Source: Halomarina pelagica (lineage in GTDB: Archaea > Halobacteriota > Halobacteria > Halobacteriales > Haloarculaceae). From it: a stretch of DNA of 64,000 bases. Below are positions 51,066 through 58,721 of the stretch, one piece after another (position 1 is the stretch's first letter; each line of letters starts with the position of its first letter). The notes beneath the pieces are model-generated. The model worked only from the letters and a program-made list of their open reading frames with translations, did not search any database and had not been told where the DNA came from. Position numbers and translations under genes: made by a program. Location of the stretch: assembly GCF_024228315.1 (NCBI RefSeq), contig NZ_CP100454.1:1488001-1552000 (forward strand). The letters are read 5' to 3'.

Positions 51066-52289
51066 TCAGCGCGATGCGACCCGCTCGATCGCCTCCCGGT
51101 AGATCCCGTAGCACCGATCGAGTACGGCGAGCGAGACGCTCTCACCTGCGGTGTGCGCCTCACCCGGCTCCGCCGCGCCGCAGACGACGCACGCCGTGCC
51201 CGCGGCCGCGAGCCACCCGGCGTCGGTCGCGTGGGGCTTGGCGACGCGCTCGGGGGACCCCGACTGCGCTCCGTCGGCGGCGGCCAGCACCGCGTCCGCG
51301 AACGCGTCGTCCCGACAGGCCATCGGCGGGAGGTCCTGCTCGACGCGCCACTCGACGCCCTCGATCCCCTCGACCCGCCCGAGGTCCGCCCGCGCGCCGG
51401 GGACGGTGCGCTCGTCGACGGTCACCTCGCACCGTTCGGGGACGACGTTCCACGCGCTACCGCCGTCGATCTCGGTGACGACGACGCTCCCCGCGAGGTC
51501 CTCACCGAGGACGGTCGCGGTCGGCGCGTCGAGGCCGCGGACGATCTCGACGGCGTCGAGCGCCCGGTAGATCGCGTTCTCGCCCGCTTCTGGTTCGCTT
51601 GCGTGGGCCGCGGCACCGCGGACGACCAGCCGGCTCGCCTGCCGCCCCTTGTGCGCGACCGCCACGTCCGTCACGCCGGGCGCGGAGTAGCCCGTCGACC
51701 CCTCGCCGACGATCGCGTAGTCGGGCGCGAACCCCGAGTCGATGGCGCGACGCGCGCCCGCGCCGCCCCGCTCCTCGCCCGCGAACGAGGCGAGGACGCA
51801 GGGGGCGTCCGCGTCGCGGAAGGCGCAGCACATCGCGGCGAGCGCACCCTTCATGTCGGCGCTGCCGCGGCCGTAGAGGCGGCCGTCACGCTCCTCTATG
51901 GCGTATCCCCCGTCCGCGTCGACCTGCGATTCGTCCGGCGGCACCACGTCGTGGTGCCCGACGAGCGCGAGGCCCCCGTCGACGGCCCACGGGTCGTTCG
52001 GGTCGCCCCCACCGTCCCCGCCGTCCCCGCCCTCCCCGCCCTCCCCGCCCTCCTCGCCCTCCTCGCCCTCCCCATCGTCTCCGCCGTCCCCGCTCCGTCC
52101 GCCGCTCCCGTCGCCTCGGTTACCGACCACCCCGGGATCTCGCCGGGCGATCACCCCGGCGTCGGTGTGCGCGACCGCGGCGTCGGTGCGTTCGCGGAGC
52201 CAGTCCGCGAGGTACTCGCCGGCGGCGGTCTCGTCCTCGTGGCTCGGGGTCGCGACGAGGTCGCGGGCGAGGGTTCGAACGTCGTCCAT
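51066..52289 (-). CDS. M20-family metallopeptidase/deacylase with low-complexity insertion
   Basis: 407 aa. ArgE/DapE-type motifs: LVGHHDVVP (metal His), GRLYGRGSADMKGALAAM (bridging Asp), FAGEERGGAGA (catalytic Glu pair), and HTAGESVSLAVLDRCYG at the end. Residues about 57-96 are an Asp/Gly/Glu run (GDGGDDGEGEEGEEGGEGGE and more) inserted before the first metal His. Homologues have only a short loop there. The rest is standard. It cleaves amide bonds of acylated amino acids; the precise substrate is unknown. The run is coded by a GCCCTCC-type microsatellite (52,010-52,100). Confidence 0.88.
   Translation of the reverse strand: MDDVRTLARDLVATPSHEDETAAGEYLADWLRERTDAAVAHTDAGVIARRDPGVVGNRGDGSGGRSGDGGDDGEGEEGEEGGEGGEGGDGGDGGGDPNDPWAVDGGLALVGHHDVVPPDESQVDADGGYAIEERDGRLYGRGSADMKGALAAMCCAFRDADAPCVLASFAGEERGGAGARRAIDSGFAPDYAIVGEGSTGYSAPGVTDVAVAHKGRQASRLVVRGAAAHASEPEAGENAIYRALDAVEIVRGLDAPTATVLGEDLAGSVVVTEIDGGSAWNVVPERCEVTVDERTVPGARADLGRVEGIEGVEWRVEQDLPPMACRDDAFADAVLAAADGAQSGSPERVAKPHATDAGWLAAAGTACVVCGAAEPGEAHTAGESVSLAVLDRCYGIYREAIERVASR
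52005..52110. repeat. CCGCCCTCC microsatellite inside the M20 gene
   Basis: A degenerate series of CCGTCCCCGCCCTCCCCGCC and CCTCCTCGCC units, about 100 bp, encodes the Gly/Glu/Asp run of the M20 protein. Unit changes of 3, 6 or 9 bp would keep the reading frame. Confidence 0.8.
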
Positions 52290-52341
52290 GGCCGGAGGCT
52301 CGGCCCCGGGGGCTAAATTCCTGTTGCGATCTTGAACACGC

Positions 52342-52347
52342 TTATAC
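52342..52347 (+). promoter_or_regulatory. TATA box of the PIN-PilT gene
   Basis: TTATAC centred about 25 bp ahead of ATG 52370, so translation starts at the 5' end of the mRNA. Confidence 0.55.
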
Positions 52348-52369
52348 GGCGGCGCGGCGCAGGTACCGT

Positions 52370-54220
52370 ATGAACGTCGTTCCGGACACGAGCGTGGTCG
52401 TCGACGGCCGCGTGTCCGAGCTGGTCGAGAGCGGCGAGTTCGCCGACGCCGTCGTCTACGTCCCCGAAGCCGTGGTGAGCGAACTCGAAGCTCAGGCCAA
52501 CAGCGACCGCGAGATCGGCTGGCAGGGCCTCGAAGAACTCCAGCGCCTCGCGGAACTCGCCGACGCGGGGCGGGTCCAGCTCGAATACGTCGGCCGCCGG
52601 CCGAACGAGGAGGAGATCCGTCGCGCCCGCGCGGGCGAGATCGACGCGATCATCCGCGACGTGGCGAGCGAGCACGACGCCACGTTCGTCACCAGCGACG
52701 TCGTGCAGGGCGAGGTGGCGAAGGCGAAGGGCCTCGACGTGCGCTACCTCGAACCGTACGACACCGAGGTGGGGGAACTCGCCGTCGAGTCCTACTTCGA
52801 CGAGGAGACGATGAGCGTCCACCTGAAGACGGGGATGGTCCCGATGGCGAAGCGCGGCACGGTCGGCGAGATGCGCTACGAGGCCATCGGTGACGAGGAA
52901 CTGGACGACGAGACGATGCGCGAGTACGTCCACGACATCAGAAACGCCGCCGACGCCTCCGACGAGGGCTTCACCGAACTCTCCGAACCGGGGATGCGGA
53001 TCGTCCAGTTCCGCAACTACCGCATCGCCATCGCCGAACCGCCGTTCAGCGACGGCGTCGAGATCACCGCCGTCAGGCCAATCGCCAAGACGAGCATCGA
53101 GGACTACAGCCACGTCGAGGAGATGAAAGAGCGCCTGCTCGACCAGCAGCGCGGCGTCCTCATCGCCGGGGCACCCGGTGCCGGGAAGTCTACGTTCGCG
53201 CAGGCGGTCGCCGAGTTCCTCGCGGACGCCGACTACTCGGTGAAGACGATGGAGAAGCCCCGCGACCTCCAGGTCGGCCCGAACATCACGCAGTACACGG
53301 AACTCGACGGGCAGATGGAGAAGACCGCCGACGCCCTCCTGATGGTCCGGCCGGACTACACCATCTACGACGAGGTCAGAAAGACCAGCGACTTCCGTAC
53401 GTTCTCGGACATGCGCCTCGCGGGCGTCGGGATGGTCGGGGTCGTCCACGCCACGCGCGCCATCGACGCCCTCCAGCGTCTCGTGGGGCGCGTCGAACTC
53501 GGCATGATCCCGCAGGTCGTCGACACCGTCGCGTACGTCGAGGCCGGCGACCTCACGACCGTCTACGACGTGAAGACGGAGGTGAAGGTACCCGCCGGGC
53601 TGATGGAGGAGGACCTCGCCCGCCCGGTGATCGTCGTCAGCGACCACGAGACCGGGACGCCGGAGTACGAGATCTACACCTTCAACCGCCAGGTCGTCAC
53701 CGTCCCCCTCGGCGACGAGGAGGAGGAGCGCGAGACGGGCGTCGGTCGCATCGCGAAGCAGGAGATCGAGCGCGAGATCCGCTCGGTCGCCCGCGGCCAC
53801 GTGCAGGTCGACCTGCAGGGGCAGAACCGGGCCGTCGTCTACGTCGAGGAGGACGACATCTCCTACGTCATCGGGAAGGGCGGCGGTCGCATCAACCAGA
53901 TCGAGGACCGCCTCGGCATCGACATCGACGTGCGGACGCTCGACGAGCGCCCCCGGGCGAGCGCCGGGGGCGGCGGGCGTTCCGGCGGCGAACGGAGCGC
54001 CGGCGAGCGCGTCACCCCCGAGATCACGGGCCGCCACATCATCGTCCCGCTCGGCGGCCACGCGGGCGAGACGGTCGAGGTGCGCGCCGACGGCGACTAC
54101 CTCTTCACCGCCACCGTCTCCCGCGGCGGCGAGATCCAGGTCTCCCGCGGCAGCGCGATCGCCGAGGAGATGGAGGGGGCGATCGATCGCGGGGAGGCGA
54201 TCACGGTGGTGCCGTCGTAG
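52370..54220 (+). CDS. PIN domain / PilT-type ATPase / KH domain protein
   Basis: 616 aa. An N-terminal PIN domain (MNVVPDTSVVVDGRVSELVE, RARAGEIDAIIRDVASEHDATFVTSD) has the acidic metal site. Then comes a PilT/VirB11 ATPase with Walker A LIAGAPGAGKSTFAQA and Walker B-type ALLMVRPDYTIYDEVRKTSDF. A KH domain closes the folded part (YVIGKGGGRINQIEDRLGIDIDV), followed by a TRAM-like end. This architecture is conserved in Euryarchaeota and is thought to act on RNA. Complete and normal length. It is divergent from the M20 gene. Confidence 0.93.
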   Translation: MNVVPDTSVVVDGRVSELVESGEFADAVVYVPEAVVSELEAQANSDREIGWQGLEELQRLAELADAGRVQLEYVGRRPNEEEIRRARAGEIDAIIRDVASEHDATFVTSDVVQGEVAKAKGLDVRYLEPYDTEVGELAVESYFDEETMSVHLKTGMVPMAKRGTVGEMRYEAIGDEELDDETMREYVHDIRNAADASDEGFTELSEPGMRIVQFRNYRIAIAEPPFSDGVEITAVRPIAKTSIEDYSHVEEMKERLLDQQRGVLIAGAPGAGKSTFAQAVAEFLADADYSVKTMEKPRDLQVGPNITQYTELDGQMEKTADALLMVRPDYTIYDEVRKTSDFRTFSDMRLAGVGMVGVVHATRAIDALQRLVGRVELGMIPQVVDTVAYVEAGDLTTVYDVKTEVKVPAGLMEEDLARPVIVVSDHETGTPEYEIYTFNRQVVTVPLGDEEEERETGVGRIAKQEIEREIRSVARGHVQVDLQGQNRAVVYVEEDDISYVIGKGGGRINQIEDRLGIDIDVRTLDERPRASAGGGGRSGGERSAGERVTPEITGRHIIVPLGGHAGETVEVRADGDYLFTATVSRGGEIQVSRGSAIAEEMEGAIDRGEAITVVPS

Positions 54221-54244
54221 GGCAGCGCGTCCGCCGTCGGGACG

Positions 54245-54541
54245 TCACCGCTCGCGCTCGCTCGTCCGGTACCGTTCGACGGCGTCGCGGATCTGCCGCG
54301 CCTCGTTACGGGCGTGAAAGAGGTGCGGACGGATCACGGACGTTCGATACCGCAGTTTCGTCCCCGGTTCGCCCGACTCGAGCGTGACGTCGGACAGGGT
54401 CGCGAGGTGGACTCCGACGTTCGTCCGGTAGTCGATGACGCCCCCCTCGTCCGCGCACGCCACGTGCTCGACGCGCTCCGAGATGCGCCGGGCCGCCTCC
54501 TCCTTCGTCACTCGCAGGTAGAGCGTCTCGTACTCGACCAT
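54245..54541 (-). CDS. Conserved haloarchaeal hypothetical protein
   Basis: 98 aa: MVEYETLYLRVTKEEAARRISERVEHVACADEGGVIDYRTNVGVHLATLSDVTLESGEPGTKLRYRTSVIRPHLFHARNEARQIRDAVERYRTSE. It reads as a small alpha/beta domain with a terminal helix. No motif or membrane segment. It ends convergent with the PIN-PilT gene, 24 bp apart. Unknown role, but coding bias is good. Confidence 0.72.
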   Translation of the reverse strand: MVEYETLYLRVTKEEAARRISERVEHVACADEGGVIDYRTNVGVHLATLSDVTLESGEPGTKLRYRTSVIRPHLFHARNEARQIRDAVERYRTSERER

Positions 54542-54709
54542 GGCCTACCTACCTCACGTGCCGACGGGTAATCAAGTGACGACCTCTCCCGGACGTCACA
54601 CGTACGAGAGCGTCGTTCACCCGGAGCGGTACGCGTTCGCGCCGCTTCGCAGAACAGATTTCTCGAGGAGCGGTGTGCCGAAGGCGCACCCGACGAAGAA
54701 AGAGGTGCG

Positions 54710-55135
54710 CTAGAAGGAAGACGCCGGCCGCCCCGCCCGGTCGATCACTTCGTCGCTGATCTCGATGGGGCAGTCGGTGCGGAGCGCGAGGGCGATGGCG
54801 TCGCTGGGTCGGGCGTCGAAGGAGAGCTGACGACGCTCGCCGTCGCGGTACTGTTCGGCGTCGATCTTGGCGTAGAAGGTGGCGTCGGCGAGGTCGTCGA
54901 TGCGGACGCGGTCGATGGCTCCGCCGAACTCCATGACCATGTCGACGAGGAGGTCGTGCGTGAGCGGTCGTTCGAAGTTCTCCCCGTCGAGGGCGAGCTG
55001 CATCGACTGGGCCTGATCGTCGCTGATGAAGATCGGAACGACGCGATCGCTCGCGTCGAGCAGTACCACGGGCGTGCGGTGACCGTCCTCGCTGACGCTC
55101 ACGCCCACACCGCGCACCGTGGCAGTCGCGGTCAT
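54710..55135 (-). CDS. Bifunctional nuclease family protein (DUF151)
   Basis: 141 aa. Family motifs: VVLLDASDRVVPIFISDDQAQSMQLALDGENFERPLTHDLLVDMVMEFGGAIDRVRIDDLADATFYAKI and LSFDARPSDAIALALRTDCPIEISDEVID. The DARPSDAIAL box is the diagnostic DUF151 motif. Members are proposed to have RNase and DNase activity; in plants and bacteria they appear in stress responses. Normal length. Divergent from the next gene. Confidence 0.93.
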   Translation of the reverse strand: MTATATVRGVGVSVSEDGHRTPVVLLDASDRVVPIFISDDQAQSMQLALDGENFERPLTHDLLVDMVMEFGGAIDRVRIDDLADATFYAKIDAEQYRDGERRQLSFDARPSDAIALALRTDCPIEISDEVIDRAGRPASSF

Positions 55136-55208
55136 GTTCTGTCATTCACGATGGGGGTATGAAAAGCTACCCTCAGCCGGCGCGTACAGTCAGCGGGAGA
55201 GATAGCAC

Positions 55209-55541
55209 ATGCAGGAGAACGGATACGTCGTCGCCGTGAAACCGTCCGCTCGACGCCTGAGCGCCGCGGCCGGGCAGTGGGTGAACGAACGGGGGCCGCA
55301 CCGTGAGTTCGAGACGAAGGCGCTCGCGCGCCGCTGGGCCGGGGAGCTGAGCACACCCGGCGCGCGACTGTGGGTTCAGGACGCCGTCCCGAACGATCCC
55401 ACACCGATCGACGGCTACCTCGTCGGCACCGGACGCGAGCGGGGACTCCGCGCGCGGGACGGTCGGGGAGAACAGGCGACGCTCGACCGACTCGACCGAC
55501 TCGACCGACTCGATCGGGCGGCCGGAACGACTTTTGAGTGA
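55209..55541 (+). CDS. Conserved haloarchaeal hypothetical protein with a terminal LDR repeat
   Basis: 110 aa: YVVAVKPSARRLSAAAGQWV, then REFETKALARRWAGELSTPGARLWVQDAVPNDPTPIDGYLVG. The tail reads ATLDRLDRLDRLDRAAG, encoded by a tandem CGACTCGAC 9-bp repeat (55,486-55,520). No membrane segment or catalytic motif. The core looks like a small SPOR-like or WGR-like beta domain; this is only an impression. The next gene starts 18 bp after it. Confidence 0.72.
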   Translation: MQENGYVVAVKPSARRLSAAAGQWVNERGPHREFETKALARRWAGELSTPGARLWVQDAVPNDPTPIDGYLVGTGRERGLRARDGRGEQATLDRLDRLDRLDRAAGTTFE

Positions 55542-55559
55542 CACCCACTACCGCGGTAC

Positions 55560-55844
55560 ATGAACACGTACATGGCGCTCGTCGACGTGCGGGAGACGAT
55601 CCAGAACGTTCAGGAACTCGCGAGCGTCTGGGGGGAGATCCGTAACGAGATCCACGACCTTGACGGCACTCTCACGGACGCCTACGCCGTCCTCGGCGAG
55701 CACGACTACCTCCTCCTGTTCGAAGCGCCGAACCGCGACCGCGCGCTCCAGATCTCGCTCGTCGTCGAGCGTCGCGGGCTGGACATGCAGACGATGGAAC
55801 TGATCCCCGTCGATCGCTTCGGGGAACTGGTCGACGACATTTAA
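55560..55844 (+). CDS. GYD-domain protein
   Basis: 94 aa: MALVDVRETIQNVQELASVWGEIRNEIHDLDGTLTDAYAVLGEHDYLLLFEAPNRDRALQISLVVERRGLDMQTMELIPVDRF. The LGEHDYLLLFEAP segment is the GYD-type beta-alpha-beta unit of the dimeric alpha-beta barrel. Likely a small ligand-binding or regulatory dimer. Coupled in position to the preceding gene. Convergent with the amidase. Confidence 0.85.
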   Translation: MNTYMALVDVRETIQNVQELASVWGEIRNEIHDLDGTLTDAYAVLGEHDYLLLFEAPNRDRALQISLVVERRGLDMQTMELIPVDRFGELVDDI

Positions 55845-55855
55845 ATGGGTAGTCG

Positions 55856-57310
55856 TCAGCGCGGCGGGTACCGCCCCCGCCACGGCCGCTCGCGCTCGTA
55901 GGCGGCGTTGGCCGCGAGCACCGTGGCGTCGCCGTGGCGCTGACCGACCAGTTGAAGCCCGACCGGGAGGCCGTCGTCCGTCCAGCCCGCCGGGATCGAC
56001 GCCGCGGGGTGGCCGGTCATGTTGAACGGCTGGGTGAGGTACCAGCCGGCGTAGGGGTCGATCGGCTCGCCCTCGACCTCCTCGGGGCCGAACGCCTCCT
56101 TCGAGAAGGGCGGCACCGCGAGCGTCGGACAGGCGAGCAGGTCGTACTCCCCGAGGAGCGCCTGCACCGCGTCGAAGACCGCCGTCCGGACGGCGTTCGC
56201 CTCGGAGAGCGCGACGGCCGAGTGCTCCCGGCCGCGGCGGATCATCGGCGCGACCACGCCGCTCAACTCGTCCATGCGCTCGCGCAGGTCGACGCCGAAC
56301 GCCTCCTCCGAGCCGGCGGCGAGCGCCGCCATCTTCGCCTGGAAGACCGTGAGCGATCCCCGGCGGGCGCGATCCCACATCCCGCCGAGGTCGGGATCGG
56401 CGCGCTCGACCGTCATCCCCGCGTCGGCGAGGGCACCGACCGCCTCGTCCACGAGGTCGCGCACCTCGCCCGCCACCGGGAAGGCGTCGAGCGTCGGGCT
56501 GTAGGCGACGCGCAGATCCGTCACGGGCGCGTCGAGGGCGGCGACGAAGCCCGTCTCCGTCTCCGGCGATGGGAGCGAGAAGGGGTCTGCGGGGTGCGCC
56601 CCGGCCATCGCGTCGAGCAGCAGCGCGGCGTCCGCCACAGTTCGCGTCAGCGGGCCGGTGCAGGTGAACGGGAGGGCGTCGGCGATCGCGTCGGGGCGCG
56701 TGCGCCGAGGCACCAGACCAAAGGTCGGTTTGAGACCGTACACGCCGCAGCAGGCGGCGGGGATGCGGACGGACCCGCCGGCGTCGGTCCCCTGCGCGAG
56801 CGGGACGAGGCCGTCCGCGACGGCCGCCGCGCTCCCGCCGGAGGAGCCGCCGGCCGTGCGCTCTGCGTCGTACGGCGTCGCCGTCGGACCGAACAGGTCG
56901 TTGTCGGTGGTCGCGACGTGCCCGAACTCGGAGGTGTTGGTCTTGCCGAGGACGACGGCACCCGCCGCGCGCAGGCGGCAGACCGCCGGGGCGTCGCGCT
57001 CGGGGACGTGATCGGCGAGCGGGACCGAACCGTACGTCGTCCGCACGCCCGCGACCGGCGTGAGGTCCTTGATCGCGACCGGAAGACCGTGCAGCGGCCC
57101 GAGGTCGTCGCCCCGTTCGACCGCGCGGTCGGCGGCCGCCGCGGCGGCCCGCGCCTCGTCCGCGCAGACGGTGACGAAGGCGTTCGTTCGATCGTTGCGT
57201 GCGTCGATCCGGTCGAGACAGGCCTCGACGAGCGCGACCGACGAGAGGTCGCCCGTTCGGATCCGGCGGGCGAGGTCCGTCGCCGACGAGAAGAGCAGAT
57301 CCCCGGTCAT
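55856..57310 (-). CDS. Amidase signature family enzyme
   Basis: About 484 aa from ATG 57310 (MTGDLLFSSATDLARR). Catalytic Lys is in LPVAIKDLTPVAG. The amidase signature GGSSGGSAAAVADGLVPLAQGTDAGGSVRIPAACCGVYGLKPTFG supplies the two serines of the Ser-cisSer-Lys triad. It hydrolyses amides; it is distinct from GatA because no GatB/C is nearby and the C-terminal half differs in pattern. Substrate unknown. The frame also opens at 57,337 but the fold starts at the chosen ATG. Confidence 0.9.
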   Translation of the reverse strand: MTGDLLFSSATDLARRIRTGDLSSVALVEACLDRIDARNDRTNAFVTVCADEARAAAAAADRAVERGDDLGPLHGLPVAIKDLTPVAGVRTTYGSVPLADHVPERDAPAVCRLRAAGAVVLGKTNTSEFGHVATTDNDLFGPTATPYDAERTAGGSSGGSAAAVADGLVPLAQGTDAGGSVRIPAACCGVYGLKPTFGLVPRRTRPDAIADALPFTCTGPLTRTVADAALLLDAMAGAHPADPFSLPSPETETGFVAALDAPVTDLRVAYSPTLDAFPVAGEVRDLVDEAVGALADAGMTVERADPDLGGMWDRARRGSLTVFQAKMAALAAGSEEAFGVDLRERMDELSGVVAPMIRRGREHSAVALSEANAVRTAVFDAVQALLGEYDLLACPTLAVPPFSKEAFGPEEVEGEPIDPYAGWYLTQPFNMTGHPAASIPAGWTDDGLPVGLQLVGQRHGDATVLAANAAYERERPWRGRYPPR

Positions 57311-57414
57311 GCCCAGCGCTGTGGTCCAGGGTACCAAAAGTCTACGCGACGCGGCGAGGGAAGTCGCTCCCTCGAACGGAGGGGTGGGAACGAGAGCGGG
57401 GCGGGAGGGACGGA

Positions 57415-57500
57415 AAGAGGGTGAGAGAAACGGAGCGGGGGAGCGGAGGAACGGGAACGGGAACGAGAACGAGAACGAGAACGGGAGCGGGGGGCTTTTG
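57415..57500. repeat. GGAACG/GAGAAC hexamer microsatellite
   Basis: Units GGAACG, GAACGA and GAGAAC are tandemly repeated for about 70 bp upstream of the small membrane protein gene at 57,524. It is purine-rich on the plus strand, and similar in style to the tract at 18,960-19,140. Confidence 0.8.
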
Positions 57501-57523
57501 CCCCCGGAGCGCCGACGGGGAGT

Positions 57524-57763
57524 ATGCGCTACGGCGAGACCTCCATCACGCGCAAGCGGGCCGCCATCGCGATACTGCCGTTTCTCCTCCTCGGCCTGGC
57601 GGACGTCGCGCTCCTGCTCGCGTGGGGTCTCGAACCGCTCTGGGGGTTCATGATCCTCCCGCCCATCCTCTTCATCTCCGTGCTCGGCTGGTTCGCCTTC
57701 CGCGGCGGGATGGTGGGACCGGGGGCTGACGGACGAGAGGACGAGGACGTAGAGCGAGTGTAA
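57524..57763 (+). CDS. Small two-span membrane protein
   Basis: 79 aa: MRYGETSITRKRAAIAILPF, then LLLGLADVALLLAWGLEPLW, GFMILPPILFISVLGWFAFRGGMVG, and an acidic tail. Two helices. The protein resembles core haloarchaeal small membrane proteins. It lies alone between the amidase and the tRNA-Ser integration region. No known role. Confidence 0.78.
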   Translation: MRYGETSITRKRAAIAILPFLLLGLADVALLLAWGLEPLWGFMILPPILFISVLGWFAFRGGMVGPGADGREDEDVERV

Positions 57764-57931
57764 CGCCGGCTCGTTCCGTTCGCGGGGGCGTCGGAACCGG
57801 CGCGATCAGTGTGGTAGCACGGCCGGCAGGTCACTCACGGGCGAGAGACGCGAGCCTACGGAGGGGAAGGAGGCGACGATCCTCGGGAGCCTCGAGTCGT
57901 CCGACGACGACCGAGACGAGAACGGCAGCGA

Positions 57932-58096
57932 TCAGGCGAGTACGTCGAGCAGTTCGCGGTCCTCCTCGATGAGCCGGTCGAGGTGCTCGTTCAGCTCCTC
58001 GTAGTCGATCGCGCGGTCGTCGTGGGCGCGCTTACTCATTACTCTCGTGTAGTTTGCCGTCCGTCTTGAAGCTTCGCGTAGTGTGCCACCGGTCAT
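57932..58096 (-). CDS. Small acidic protein, possible antitoxin-type gene
   Basis: 54 aa from ATG 58096 or 35 aa from ATG 58039: MSKRAHDDRAIDYEELNEHLDRLIEEDRELLDVLA. The end is an amphipathic helix (LNEHLDRLIEEDRELLDVLA). The longer start overlaps the stop of the fragment at 58,093 (ATGA), as in a coupled two-gene module. Located in the integration-scar region left of the tRNA. Identity unknown. Confidence 0.45.
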   Translation of the reverse strand: MTGGTLREASRRTANYTRVMSKRAHDDRAIDYEELNEHLDRLIEEDRELLDVLA

Positions 58097-58310
58097 GGAT
58101 AGAGCCGATCCTCGTCGATCTCGCCCGTCCGAAGCCACGCTGCGAGTTCGTCGACGTCGTACCGCCGGATCTTCTTTAGCACTGTATGCGCTCGCTCACC
58201 CCGTTCGGCCGGCGTCTCGCCGTGTTTGTCGAGGTATCGCCGCGTCGTGAGCCACGCACGGACGGTACCGTTCGCTTCGCTCTCAGGTTGCGTCCGTTCT
58301 CGTTCAAATC
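58093..58310 (-). pseudogene. C-terminal remnant of an unidentified gene
   Basis: On the minus strand about 70 codons read ANGTVRAWLTTRRYLDKHGE, then RAHTVLKKIRRYDVDELAAW, then LRTGEIDEDRLYP and stop. It is clearly protein-like, but there is no start codon in frame: a TGA at about 58,310 precedes it. It looks like the 3' end of a gene whose 5' part has been lost. It is followed by the coupled small gene. No family recognised. Confidence 0.5.
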
Positions 58311-58371
58311 ACCCGTTGTCGCTCCGCGAGACCGGTTACTCGCTTCGCTCGTCACGTCGTCTCGCTAGAAG

Positions 58372-58392
58372 CGCCGAGGGGGAGATTTGAAC
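58372..58392 (-). repeat. Duplicate of the tRNA-Ser 3' end (att-like)
   Basis: 21 nt, CGCCGAGGGGGAGATTTGAAC on the plus strand, equal to the last 21 nt of the tRNA gene (58544-58564) except for one base. This is the footprint left by integrases that use a tRNA 3' end. Two exact copies of a 26-bp sequence (58391-58416 and 58445-58470) lie between the two att-like copies. Confidence 0.75.
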
Positions 58393-58494
58393 CACGGTCG
58401 CTCGTATCACTCGCTCTCTGATCGCGTTCGCTGGCGCTCACGCGACCACGGTCGCTCGTATCACTCGCTCCCTGCTTCAAATCTCACGACCGGG

Positions 58495-58542
58495 TTTCGC
58501 GGCATCGATGGCTCGCTCCGCTCGCCGTGTGATGCCGCGAAA
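58495..58542. terminator. Hairpin directly downstream of tRNA-Ser
   Basis: TTTCGCGGCATC (58495-58506) and its perfect reverse complement (58531-58542) form a 12-bp stem immediately after the tRNA 3' end on the minus strand. It may help 3'-end processing or termination, or be part of an element end. Confidence 0.5.
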
Positions 58543-58543
58543 A

Positions 58544-58628
58544 CGCCGAGGGAGAGATTTGAACTCTCGAGTCCTTGCGGACAGCAGATTTCGAATCTGC
58601 CGCCTTGGCCAGGCTAGGCTACCTCGGC
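58544..58628 (-). tRNA. tRNA-Ser(CGA)
   Basis: 85-nt class II tRNA on the minus strand. Acceptor GCCGAGG pairs with CCTCGGC, discriminator G. Anticodon stem GCAGA/TCTGC around the loop TTCGAAA gives anticodon CGA, which reads UCG serine codons. A long variable arm (TGTCCGCAAGGACTC region) is the serine hallmark. The T arm is GAGAG-TTCAAAT-CTCTC. No intron is seen. CCA is not encoded. Its 3' end is duplicated at 58,372. Confidence 0.93.
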
Positions 58629-58692
58629 TCACCACCGAGTACCCCGCCGCGCCATTAGTCGGTTTCGGTTGCGGACAGTATCATTCGACAGT

Positions 58693-58699
58693 CATAAAC
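58693..58699 (+). promoter_or_regulatory. Possible TATA box of the second MoxR gene
   Basis: CATAAAC about 26 bp before ATG 58722, fitting a leaderless start. The box is weak. Confidence 0.35.
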
Positions 58700-58721
58700 A
58701 CCCACGGATCTGCGTCACGAC

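Noticed and set aside
54549-55145. 198-codon minus-strand frame overlapping the DUF151 gene
   Set aside because: Arg/His-rich shadow in another frame of the DUF151 nuclease; no coding features of its own.
57415-57500. Hexamer repeats as a gene
   Set aside because: Pure microsatellite; the open frames across it are repeats only.
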